Of a stretch of 39,434 nucleotides of DNA, positions 9,332 to 17,782 are shown in pieces. Both the position numbers and the translations under genes were made by a program. A model generated the notes under the pieces. That model did not search any database, was not told the origin of the DNA, and saw only the letters and a program-made list of their open reading frames with translations. The stretch's first letter is position 1. Every line of letters starts with the position of its first letter. The stretch is from Phytophthora quininea (lineage: Eukaryota > Oomycota > Peronosporomycetes > Peronosporales > Peronosporaceae). The DNA lies in the NCBI GenBank assembly GCA_011947345.1, contig JAAVTG010000029.1:1-39434 (forward strand). Direction: 5' to 3'.

Positions 9332-11497
9332 ATGCCTCCGAACGTATCAACGGAGACGGTGGTGTTGTCGTTCTGGGGTTCGCGGCCTGGTGGGTCTTGA
9401 TCCTGGGGGTGCACGTGATTTCCTGTGTCTACGCTGCGCTGTATTCCTACTCGTACTGGAAGCTCAAGAACACTTTCCTCGACATGTACTTGGAGTCTCT
9501 GAAGATTGGAATGCCGCCACCATACCACCACCGGATCGCCATCGTCCATGCGATGGTTTCTGGGGTACATGCTGTCTGCATTTTCCTCATGATCGGCGGG
9601 TCGGTTTGGCAACGTTCACTCGCTTTCACCCCGTGGACGTCCACCTTGGCTGGTTCTAGCAACGATTCTAAGCCCCTGCGGACCAATTCAGCCATTCTCA
9701 AGAAGATGTCAACGATCTATACCAAGCTAACGGATCGCCGCAGTCTCTTTGGAGTGAATAGCGAGTATTTCCACGTGATTCTCATCTGCCGGGAGGTCGT
9801 AGAGACGGCTCTGCAGACTGTACAGGCGTACCGAATGAGCAGATTGCTACCGCGTACGATTTTAAACCGCTTCTACGTAGTTCTGTTAGCCATCAACTGC
9901 TGGTCGTCGGTCTTCGTGTACTCCATGTTTTTCAAAGGCGACGAAGCCAAAAGACGGTTTGCCTGCATCGTGTTGGACTGCGTTTTGGACGTCATGTCGT
10001 GTATGGGGGTGGAGTTCATTATCCTGATGAGCTACGCGAGTCAGTACAACCCCAAGCTGCGAGGATTTAGCGAGTGGCTCTGGTACAATGACGAGTGGAC
10101 TGCGCGTGCCCTCAACGAGTTTCAGATGCTCGTAGTTGTTTCGTGGTCGGATCTGGCGAGCCGCACATTTTTTCGTTGGGTTTGGTCATGACGACGACGA
10201 ACATCAAAGATTTATTGCAACACCACCCAAGAAATATCAACCAGGTCGCCATTGGTGATGGTCCTACTAGCGAGTTGATTTCAGGAGAGAAGCTCGCTTC
10301 GATAGTATGGCCCAAGCCAGCTCCAGCTCTGGGACCGAGTGTCTCCATGGCCAAACTTCTGGCCAAACCAAGCAACAGCTACAGCACTGCAAGATTGAAA
10401 ACCCAGTTGGGACAGTGGCTACTACGTGCTGCACACTTGACGTTTGGTGCCTGGGGTGTGCTAGTGCTGGCATTCCACACATACGCGTCGCTCCAGCCAA
10501 CGCTTCCGCAATGCTTTATGCAAGTTCGGCCGTGGGCTACGTCTCTTCCTGCTTGCTATCTGGCAGCTCTTGATTGCCACACTTTGGGAATATCCGGCAA
10601 GAAACTAGAGGTGGAGCAGAAATGGAATGAGTTCGACAGCTCCACCGTCGTGCAGCTGCTGATCCGCCATTGCCCTGCTTTGGAAGTCCCTGACGTTTTC
10701 ACTGAATTTCACCAGCTGCGAGGCATCAAAGTGTATAATTCGACCATCAAAGAGTGGGGAGAATCAGCGGCGTTCACAAACACACACCACCCGGGACTGG
10801 GGTCGTTGTTTATTGTTCGAGTGAACATGACGGATGGCTTGTTGCCTCTCGGCTTCCAGTCGTCCGATTTCCCAAAATCCTGTATGATATTGAAATGTGT
10901 GCTACGAACATTCGTGAGATACCTGATGACCTCGACACCAAGTGGTCTCCTGCATCGATTATCCAGATCGAATACAGCCAACTCACGAGTATCCCATCGG
11001 TGCTTTGGCGTCTTGAGCCGTACTATTTGGCACTGACTGGTAACCCAATTACTGAGGTCCCTCCGGAAGTGTTCGAATCTCCAGGCATGTTTTACTTGGG
11101 CATCAGCGAGATGAATATTCAAGAACTACCTCGTAATGTGACGCGACTATCTCCTGACTTGGGCTACATTTACATTGGAGAGACCAACATTGCCGTGTTC
11201 TGGTCCTGGGTGGACGAATTGTTAGAGAATCGAAAAGGTGAACCTGCACCTTGGCTAGGTGAACGATCTGCTTACTGCTACGACCTTGAAAAACTACAGA
11301 ACGGCTCTGCGGATTCGTTCAGCGTACCGATGTCATCCGAGTACTCCATGGTGCTTATGGACCCGTCTGAAGAGAACCGAAAGGTGATTTTGAAAGAGGT
11401 TCGATGCGACGTCTCCATTGACGGACTGTTTTACCCCATCGCTATCGACGACGGCAACAACGCTATTAGTACGCCACCTCCGTTGGTTAAACCGTGA
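9332..11497 (+). CDS. Five-TM leucine-rich-repeat membrane protein (three frame shifts)
   Basis: The reading starts at the ATG at 9332 (MPPNVSTETVVLSFWG). It shifts at GGGG 9375-9378 into a run of membrane helices: AAWWVLILGVHVISCVYAAL, IAIVHAMVSGVHAVCIFLMI, VVLLAINCWSSVFVY and VLDVMSCMGVEFIILMS. A second shift at T6 10168-10173 leads to FSLGLVMTTTNIKDLL, a fifth helix (GAWGVLVLAFHTYASL) and a Cys-containing ectodomain. A third shift at 10871-10877 (CCCAAAA) leads to irregular LRRs (LTSIPSVLWRLEPYYLALTG, NPITEVPPEVFE, ELPRNVTRL). It stops at 11495-11497. In each case one missing base restores the frame, so I treat the roughly 720-codon gene as probably intact in the organism. It looks like a surface sensor or adhesion protein of an oomycete-specific type; I know no proven function. 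No kinase domain is present. Confidence 0.7.
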
Positions 11498-11530
11498 GGG
11501 ATAAATTGATTCTGTATTAAGTGAGCTCAT

Positions 11531-11851
11531 CTACACGAAGTAGGCTGCGACGGCAGCCACGACACCAGCAACGGACACGAACAGAGTCGCACTTGAAGCC
11601 GAGGAAATCGTCACATCATCCGCCGAGGTCGTGGGTCAGGTGATGTCGGCCCACAGCGAAGAGTGCGACTTCTTGGTGGCGTCGCCAGGATGCGACAGCC
11701 CAGTGCTCCATCGAACCCCGATTGCGGCCAAAATGTGGCGGTGTTGCCGTGGCCTCGTGTGGCTTTTCGTTGACCCCGGTGCTGCCCGTGTTGTCGAAGC
11801 ATTTCCAACGACGAAGACGATGGCTAGGTTGCTTGGAGCCTGCTCCTCCAT
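11531..11851 (-). pseudogene. Possible remnant of a secreted GPI-anchored protein
   Basis: On the minus strand a frame ends ISSASSATLFVSVAGVVAAV and AAYFV, then stops at 11533-11531. A Ser/Ala-rich spacer before a short hydrophobic C-terminus is the layout of a GPI-anchor signal. Upstream in the same frame the reading passes a TGA after HSSLWADIT and then shows no recognisable domain. It is either a decayed secreted protein or chance. Confidence 0.3.
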
Positions 11852-11911
11852 ACAAATGTCGTTGTAGTTCTTGCAACTCGATCGCAGATACTATTTGAAG
11901 TCGTGGACATT
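11797..11911 (+). repeat. Direct repeat, copy B (duplicated RNase H1 3' end)
   Basis: This segment matches 9129-9240 with scattered substitutions and a small insertion. It preserves gaagcatttccaacgacga, a tag stop context, and ctcgatcgcaga. No RNase H coding sequence precedes it, so it is a detached tail left by a duplication. Confidence 0.75.
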
Positions 11912-12428
11912 TACTAGAGCTGCGCGAATACTGGGATAGGACATTTTAAAACCGAAAAGTATTACCACCAACTACGGTTTTAGTTGTGAAACAAATCTGT
12001 GCTGAAGCTGCGAAGTCCGACTCACTACTCAACATGGGCAACAAAGGACAGCTCGGTCAGTCGTGTAGTTAGCTGGCACGCCCTGTCCATAAACAAACCA
12101 AGCTTGTTCGGGGTTCTTATCGTCACGATAGACCCGTCGGGAGGGATTCCATCTGTACCCGCTGTGGTCCCGAAAATTGCGGCAGTAATCAGCACTTAGT
12201 CAGATCCGTCGTCATGATACTAATACTACTGCTGCAGCGTCGCGTCCTGCGAGAGATCCAGTTACCGTTAGGCCAAGTCCATGCAGCTCGTGACGTTGAT
12301 CTTCGCGCCTTGCTTCTTCGGACTGCAGCTCGTTGTTCTTGAACCCTAGCGCTCAGTGACGCTGCTGCTGTTCGGCTGTGTGCTGACTGTGGCAAAAAAA
12401 AGTGGCTTTAAAAACTATTCACAGTTCC
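11912..12428. other. Non-coding stretch, nothing recognised
   Basis: I find only short unsupported open frames here. There is an AAAAAAA run near 12393 and AT-rich sequence leading into the palindrome cluster. Confidence 0.4.
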
Positions 12429-12587
12429 CAGTTCGTAAGAACTGTGTATTGTGTTCTTCTTTGGCGTAACGGTCACGAAAACGGACACTAACTGCAACTT
12501 GTACCGGTAGAATACCGGTATATAATAAACATACCGGTTATGCTTACCCGGGCTATCGTCCCGGGGGAGGTCGCAGTTCGTAAGAAC
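12429..12587. repeat. Cluster of palindromes and ACCGGT motifs
   Basis: It contains the perfect hairpin CAGTTCGTAAGAACTG at 12429-12444 (6-bp stem, 4-base loop), then three ACCGGT sites (12503, 12514, 12533), then a near-copy of the hairpin at 12574-12587. A second cluster with the same two ingredients lies at 28938-29094. It is likely the end or regulatory region of a mobile element, type unknown. Confidence 0.55.
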
Positions 12588-12784
12588 ACTTAGCTTAACT
12601 ATGGTTTACTAGTCGTTTGCAAAAACAACTAGTGGATTCTATATGCATGTAATTTGAAAAATAGTATTTTGATTTATTTTGTTTTATTTATGTTTACTAA
12701 AATACTAATGCTAAACTAAAAAAGTGTCAATTTCGATTGGCTAAAATGCTGTAGTATAATGACACCATTCGGGTCATTTTAAGT

Positions 12785-12884
12785 CGGCTGACAGCTCTTG
12801 ACGCCAAGCAAGGCGATGAAGTCTCTCATGCACTCTCATTTTTCTGGTGCACGCGGCGGGCGGCGGGCGAGGTTGAGGTGAAGG
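12785..12884 (+). promoter_or_regulatory. Promoter of the first small paralog gene
   Basis: TCTTGACGCC, an initiator-like CTCTCATTTTTCTGG, and GAGGTTGAGGTG immediately before the ATG. TCTTGACGCC and GAGGTTGAGGTG recur, in order, just upstream of the paralog at 15713; a reduced version (TTGACG, GAGGTG) precedes the copy near 13882. This sets the start codon and suggests common regulation. Confidence 0.5.
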
Positions 12885-13337
12885 ATGGAGCAGTCACCTG
12901 GACACGTTAGTCAGCAGCAGGCGGTCGATGCAGAACGCGCAGCGTTTGATCGCCTGGTGTGGGCCTTTGAGGCTGTCAACGAGACTCGCAAAGACCATAT
13001 ACTGGCCACACGCACCGTACGCACTAAAGTGGAGGAGCTAGACAAGGCACGAGCAGAAGTTGATCAGGCTGAAGAGATCCTTGGGCAATCGTTGCCCTCA
13101 TCGGATACAGAAGCAATTGCAGCAAAAAGAATCCAACGCAGGCAACGACAGGAAAAGGAGCTCCGGGTGTTGCGTAGTGGTCCAACCGGATGGCAGCGAC
13201 CACAAGTACTGCCGCAGAGACCAGGAGAACAGAGCTGCACAGAAGACGACGACGCAGCCCCAGCAGCAAAGCGAGCCCACGCGCGTGAGGATATCGAGGT
13301 CATCGAGATCGAAGACTCTGACAACGATGCCAGCTAG
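12885..13337 (+). CDS. Small paralogous protein with SIM-like acidic tail (copy 1)
   Basis: A 150-residue protein of no family I recognise. The N-terminus (QQQAVDAERAAFDRLVWAFE) opens a long amphipathic helix rich in Glu, Arg and Lys, likely coiled coil to about residue 95 (AAKRIQRRQRQEKELRVLR). A Pro-rich hinge and a basic patch (AKRAHARED) follow, then the tail IEVIEIEDSDNDAS. A run of alternating Val/Ile followed by acids and serines is the classic shape of a SUMO-interaction motif. Copies 2 and 3 at 13905 and 15713 share the QQ-x-I/V-D-A-E N-terminus. I infer a nuclear adaptor or regulatory protein; nothing shows catalysis. The start is fixed by the conserved upstream block. Confidence 0.65.
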   Translation: MEQSPGHVSQQQAVDAERAAFDRLVWAFEAVNETRKDHILATRTVRTKVEELDKARAEVDQAEEILGQSLPSSDTEAIAAKRIQRRQRQEKELRVLRSGPTGWQRPQVLPQRPGEQSCTEDDDAAPAAKRAHAREDIEVIEIEDSDNDAS

Positions 13338-13610
13338 GAATTTGGAGGTGATGAGGAAGAGGGAAGCAAGCCCCGCCACCACCATCGCGAGAAGGAGAAG
13401 ATAGCAGCAGCTAGAAAGGTAGCAACAGCAGAACCAACAAACAAGCTACTCTACGACATTCGCTGGAAATCCTTTTTTAAGCTTACTGTGTTTGGTATTG
13501 CTGCAAGTTGCTCTGGCTGCGCTCTATTTGCACTACTGACCGATGTTGTCACAAGCCATCCTTACAGCGCTGATAGCGGCTCTCGCAGTGGGTCGGTTTT
13601 GCCGCTGTAG
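13338..13610 (+). other. Open frame continuing past the stop of copy 1, with a TM segment
   Basis: After the TAG at 13335-13337 the same frame stays open for 90 codons. It begins EFGGDEEEGSKPRHHHREKE, passes a Lys/Ala-rich stretch, then has a hydrophobic segment (FFKLTVFGIAASCSGCALFA) and ends at a TAG. The acidic-then-basic start followed by a TM looks coding. It could be a lost C-terminal extension of copy 1 (nonsense mutation) or readthrough. It has no ATG of its own near the start. Confidence 0.35.
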
Positions 13611-13881
13611 CTGCTTAAAGCTACTGCTGGCCGAGCTGCTATACGCTCTTGCTGTCCTACTGGCGGCTTGTGCTGGTAGCTGATGCTGTCGCTGGCTGCT
13701 TTGCACACATGGTTGAAGCTGCCGGTGACCGCCATGGCAGCGGAGCTCGCTGCTTTCGTTGCTGGGGATCTTATCGCAACGACCCCACCGTTGGAGAAAT
13801 CACCCCATCGTTGAATATGAGGAGTATTAGGATTGCGAATCGAGGTCATAACACTTGTTGACGTGCAGCAAAGAGGTGATA

Positions 13882-14704
13882 CATGAGCTCCATGAGCAAG
13901 GCATATGAGGCGTCAGCAGACAATCGACGCTGAGGCCGACGCCATTCAACGTCTCCTCGCTGCGCGTCATCAGCTATCTAATCTACGCCAGCGCGACGGT
14001 GAGGATAGCGTGGCGGTTCGCCTACAAGAAGTTCGCGTTCGATTGCTGCATCAAGAACTGGCACAAGCACGTGCAGCATCGAAGACCGCGGACGACGCTT
14101 GGTTGTGTGTGTTGCATGACACTATTCGCAACGATCGTCAAGAACGATGGGATCAACAAGACCGGCAGATTGGTCAAGTGGTGCCGAACGAGCAAAATGC
14201 TCATGCCCAAGCGGTGCCAGGCGAGCAGATTGGTGCGGTGCAAGATGCTCAAGAGGTACGAGACGAGCAGATTGGAGCGGTGCAAGATGAGCAGATTAAT
14301 CCCGTGCAAGTTGGCGAGACATGCGTCAGTCTAACTGGCGACGAGCCCGCTGCGAGTGATTCGTGTCTGCCAAGAAAGCGAGCCCATGATGGAGATGATG
14401 GTGCCCTCCAAAGGGCTGTGAAACGCATTAATAAATTGCACCTCCCAATGGTCGGGCTGCCGGTGAACTTCGGTGACGATTCAAGCCCCAGTGAACATGA
14501 GGAGAAACGTGAAGAAGAAAGTCCTTGGGTTGCCCCGGCGGCGATGAAAAGCAGGAAGAAGACAGCAGTGAAAACACCAGCGGTGGAGTAGCGCAAGCAA
14601 GCGCTGCAGACACCAGCAAGAGCAGCTCCAGCAGGAGCAGTACCACCACTGATGTCGTTGATGACAGCTCATTCGTTCCTTCCGACACTGGGGTCGACGA
14701 TTAA
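13882..14704 (+). CDS. Small paralogous protein with acidic tail (copy 2)
   Basis: The family N-terminus is MRRQQTIDAEADAIQRLLAA (frame from 13905). A Gln/Glu/Arg-rich helix follows, then three tandem near-repeats of the type EQIGAVQDAQEVRD / EQIGAVQDEQINPV, and a basic patch (RKRAHDGDD) like KRAHARED in copy 1. At CCCC 14533-14536 the frame shifts by one missing base; the continuation DEKQEEDSSENTSG ends in TTTDVVDDSSFVPSDTGVDD at a TAA (14702-14704), restoring the acidic/Ser tail of the other copies. An ATG at 13882 (MSSMSKA) would match the start of copy 3 but is out of frame by one base. No known domain. Confidence 0.6.
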
Positions 14705-14986
14705 ACAGCTTAATATACTGCAATGTTGCACACGACCTTTAAGCAGTTATCCAGCTATTGATGTTATATGGTTGTCCGTCACGACAGTCACAAAAGCTAG
14801 TGTAAAATGTGAACTAGCACACTTTAATCTCTCAACTTGCTTCAGCACATGAAGGTTCGATAGAAGCGAGACACCTCCGAGTCTTGGCTCATGACAGCAT
14901 AATGTCTCTGTACACCAATTTTAAACAGCAAAAAGGGTCAAGACAGGCAAAAACGCCACGAGACCGGACTGGAAGTACATATTTAC

Positions 14987-15070
14987 CTTGTCATAGACGA
15001 GTGCCGTACACAGCGTGTCCAGCGTCGAAGTGAGCCTGTATCCGATGTTATGGGCGTAGGTGTTCACAAA
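14987..15070 (-). other. Possible exon fragment of an ABCC-like membrane domain
   Basis: A minus-strand frame reads FVNTYAHNIGYRLTSTLDTL and CTALVYDK, ending exactly at a GT donor (gtaaat). The pattern 'R-L-x-x-x-L-x-x-L-x-x-x-x-V-Y-x-K' resembles the conserved loop after a TM helix in ABCC transporters. There is only one short segment, so the call is weak. Confidence 0.2.
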
Positions 15071-15097
15071 CTACGAAATAGTCAGCAGCAACAGCGT

Positions 15098-15540
15098 TTA
15101 GAATTGTAAGACACAGCCCTTGCCATTGTAGATAGCGTAGCAGCTTCGATATACTGCAGGATCTTGAGGGAATTTAGGTGTTCCTGTAAGCGTGACAAGT
15201 CCAGGAAGTAGACTCCGCATCGCTGCGTCAGGCGTGTCCTCCACGTTCCTGGAGCACAACTTGTTGTCCGCGAGCCCCTTGCGCTCGTTCTCCAGCTCCG
15301 GCGCCCCAATGCCTCGGCCAGGCGCGTTGTGGTCGTGGAGAGTGTGCGGCTGCCCTTCGCCATCGTCAATAAGGACAATCGGTGATCATCCAGATATTCA
15401 AGGGCCGACGTCATCACCTGATCACATACAGCATTAGTCGCTGCCATTGTGGAGATCAATTGCAATGCTACTTACGACAGAGTACATGAGTTTAGCGGTC
15501 TTCAACACTTCGCTTGTACTGGGGTCATGTAGATAGGCAA
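15098..15540 (-). other. Unrecognised coding-like segments with a GT-AG intron
   Basis: Reading leftward: LHDPSTSEVLKTAKLMYSV, then gtaagt...gatcag (a plausible 60-base intron), then VMTSALEYLDDHRLSLLTMA. One frame change later comes HDHNAPGRGIGAPELENERK, a further Cys-containing stretch, and SCYAIYNGKGCVLQF with a stop at 15098-15100. The amino-acid quality is good across the junctions, which suggests a real gene or recent pseudogene. I recognise no family and see no start codon. Confidence 0.3.
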
Positions 15541-15636
15541 ACCGTGTCTAGCATGCCACATAAAAATATTTTTCTTCGTACATCGCAATCCGTCAACCAA
15601 TCGACCTAGTCCGAGCCATCTCACCCTGACTGAGGG

Positions 15637-15712
15637 GTCTTGACGCCCGGCAGCTACACTCACAATCAAATTTCTCGTGTTTGGGGTGGGTGGTGGTCGA
15701 GGTTGAGGTGGG
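15637..15712 (+). promoter_or_regulatory. Promoter of small paralog copy 3
   Basis: It repeats the blocks seen before copy 1: TCTTGACGCC, then GAGGTTGAGGTG ending at GGATGGAG with the ATG. The spacing is shorter (about 75 bases against 100). The conservation argues for a duplicated promoter. Confidence 0.5.
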
Positions 15713-16234
15713 ATGGAGAGCTCGCCCGAGTGCATTATGCGGCAGCAGGCAATTGATGCAGAAGTCAGAGCATTCGACCGCTTGGTAGCAGCCTTAAGAG
15801 GTCTTCACGAGGCCCGTGAACTTCACGACGCGAATACTCCTGCCGTCCAGAGATGTGCACAATATTCAGGCCAGAATGGTGGCGCACGTTCAGTTGCTGA
15901 TGATGCTGACGAGACGTACGTTGAAGCTATCCCCAGATTGGTTAGTGAAGAACTTGCAGCGACACGAAATCAACGTCGGGAGGAACAAGAACGTCGCCTC
16001 CGTGTGCTGCGAGCGCCGCCGCCTGGTGGTCAAACGGCTCCATCACCACGCAGGACCGCCCAGAAACGAAGCCATGACAACGACGAAGCCCCAAACCCGA
16101 AGCGAGCCAAGGAGCGTGAGAGAGTTGCGATTATCGTGATAGATGGATCCGAAGATGACGAAAGTGATGATTCCGATGAAGAGGAGAAAAAACATGCCGA
16201 TCCTCCGCCACAAGACTCAGATAGCAGTGACTGA
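15713..16234 (+). CDS. Small paralogous protein with SIM-like acidic tail (copy 3)
   Basis: A 173-residue protein, intact. The N-terminal helix (MRQQAIDAEVRAFDRLVAAL) matches copies 1 and 2, and a second helix (AATRNQRREEQERRLRVLRA) aligns with RQRQEKELRVLR in copy 1. A Pro-rich hinge leads to a bipartite basic patch (QKRSHDNDEAPNPKRAKERE), a good nuclear-localisation candidate. The SIM-like core VAIIVIDGSEDDESDDSDEE follows, with a Ser/Asp tail ending DSDSSD. The Asp/Ser run after a Val/Ile core is typical of SIMs whose affinity is raised by casein kinase 2 phosphorylation. No catalytic motif is seen. Confidence 0.7.
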   Translation: MESSPECIMRQQAIDAEVRAFDRLVAALRGLHEARELHDANTPAVQRCAQYSGQNGGARSVADDADETYVEAIPRLVSEELAATRNQRREEQERRLRVLRAPPPGGQTAPSPRRTAQKRSHDNDEAPNPKRAKERERVAIIVIDGSEDDESDDSDEEEKKHADPPPQDSDSSD

Positions 16235-16320
16235 ACAGAAAGAGAAAAAAAACAATTTGTTTTGGATCGTTCTTTGTGTTGTGATTCTTGCCTGGTTGTA
16301 GTTAATCTCCTTCATGTTTT

Positions 16321-16628
16321 TCAGCTAAAGCCGTAGATAGTACGTCCTTGGCGCTTGAGTGCGTACAGCACGTCCATCTTCGTCACGGTTTTGCGATTCG
16401 CATGCTCTGTGTATACGATAGTGTCTCGTAGCAGGTTTTGAAGGAAGACTTTTAGCACAGCACGAGTCTCACCATAGACAACGACAGACATACGGATGAC
16501 TCCTGCGCGTCGTGCCAACTTTCGAACCGACGCGCGAGAGATTCCGGCGGCACTATCCCCCAGAAAGTAGAGATGGCGCCTCGCGCCCGCTTTGCGCACC
16601 CCTTCAAACCTTTGCCCCTACCAGGCAT
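16321..16628 (-). CDS. Divergent histone H4 variant
   Basis: A core nucleosomal histone. The tail starts [10 protein letters not shown] (ATG at 16628). One base is missing in CCCC 16599-16602; beyond it the histone fold reads [33 protein letters not shown] and [20 protein letters not shown], ending TIYGFS. With one base restored the protein is 102 residues, the H4 length. It differs from canonical H4 at many places: aligned position 16 is Arg instead of Lys, 19 is Leu, 20 is Tyr instead of Lys, 23 is Gly, and the C-terminal Gly-Gly is Ser. Positions 5, 8, 12, 17 and 18 are kept. No intron. It may be a specialised variant or a relaxed copy. Confidence 0.85.
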
Positions 16629-16882
16629 TTCCGCTGCGGGTCGTTTACTCCTGTCGTTAGCATAAACACTAAGATGGCGCACGCTTTAGATATCCATGTG
16701 ATCTTACCAGGTCAATTTCAGCAATGACAAGCAGCACCATTCCAAGGCCGCATCGCATCCCAGGCCCCGTGGCCATTTTCGAGAGGGATTGTCCCCGAAA
16801 TTCAACATGATGCGCTACGCATCTGCGGAAGGTACACAAAGGCAATTAGCCAATACGTCTAAGCGAGGTGTATTTAGATAGG

Positions 16883-17602
16883 TCACGCAGGACTGGAAAG
16901 CGACAGCACACACTCCTGCATCTGTTTATGATAGCGCTGGACAGAGCGCAAATCTAGCTTTCGCTCACGCTTTCGCTCGTCTCGATCGATCTGGTGAATG
17001 CGTTGCAGCTCATGAACTATCTCCGTTTTCATCGACGTGATGCTCCGCTTAAACCAACCGCTTCCTCCGTCACGGGCACAGTTCTCTCTCCCCTCCGTGT
17101 AAGCGATGCAGTCTGACTCGTGTTCAGAGCGTTCTTCACTCGTTGCGTGACTAGCAGCCGGCGCCACATCAGCAGCATGCTCACGAGCAAGTTCGCAAGT
17201 AAGCTGTATACCTTGGGTATTTAACTCGTGTTCGTCTGCTCCACACACCGTCTGCATCGCCCTCGAACCAGCTACTTTTGGTGAAGATGGCAGACAGAGC
17301 GTACGACCGTGGCGGCGACGATACACCCGCTCATCGACTTCCTGCTTGACCTGACGCGCCCATTGTTGCACTTTCGTCATCCTCAGCTCTTCAGATCGCT
17401 CACACGCGCGCCAAAGGCCATTGAATTTTCTCTTCAAGCTCTCAGTGGTGCGAGCATGGGTTGGCAAGCCTATTTTCGCGTTGAATGCAGCTTGAACAGC
17501 TTTCCAGTCTGCTTGATCAACGGGAATCACTCGGCCAATCTCCTTGAGAAGCAGAATCTGCTCACGGTAGGTATAATTACGAGACCCCAGCTTCTTAGGC
17601 AT
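16883..17602 (-). CDS. SANT/Myb-like DNA-binding protein (DUF6818-like)
   Basis: A 239-residue protein. The N-terminal region GSRNYTYREQILLLKEIGRV continues with DWKAVQAAFN, and TTESLKRKFNGLWRA closes a helix-rich module of the kind seen in oomycete SANT-like (DUF6818) proteins, probably binding DNA. A variable acidic middle follows, then a charged C-terminal helix (RIHQIDRDERKRERKLDLRS) likely to form a coiled coil. The start is the ATG at 17602. It sits directly after a CAG acceptor; gtaagt at about 17660 would give a 5'UTR intron. Such proteins are often derived from transposons; no transposase part is seen here. Confidence 0.65.
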   Translation of the reverse strand: MPKKLGSRNYTYREQILLLKEIGRVIPVDQADWKAVQAAFNAKIGLPTHARTTESLKRKFNGLWRACERSEELRMTKVQQWARQVKQEVDERVYRRRHGRTLCLPSSPKVAGSRAMQTVCGADEHELNTQGIQLTCELAREHAADVAPAASHATSEERSEHESDCIAYTEGRENCARDGGSGWFKRSITSMKTEIVHELQRIHQIDRDERKRERKLDLRSVQRYHKQMQECVLSLSSPA

Positions 17603-17782
17603 CTGCACAGTGATCGCCAGTTAAGTAAATGATGTGTAGCTAGCGTACGGAAGTGACTTACTGTAGCTGATGTCTTCCGCCGCCCGAGCAAATTGCGCAC
17701 TGAGGGAGTTCTGCCAGAAGGACGCAAACTGCAAGCGTTTTTTTGCCAATCAGAATTGGGTTTTATGCAAGCACTCGACATT

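Noticed and set aside
11612..11880. Cu/Zn superoxide dismutase remnant on the minus strand
   Set aside because: His-rich text (KPHEATATPPHF) suggested metal ligands, but the order and spacing do not fit the family.
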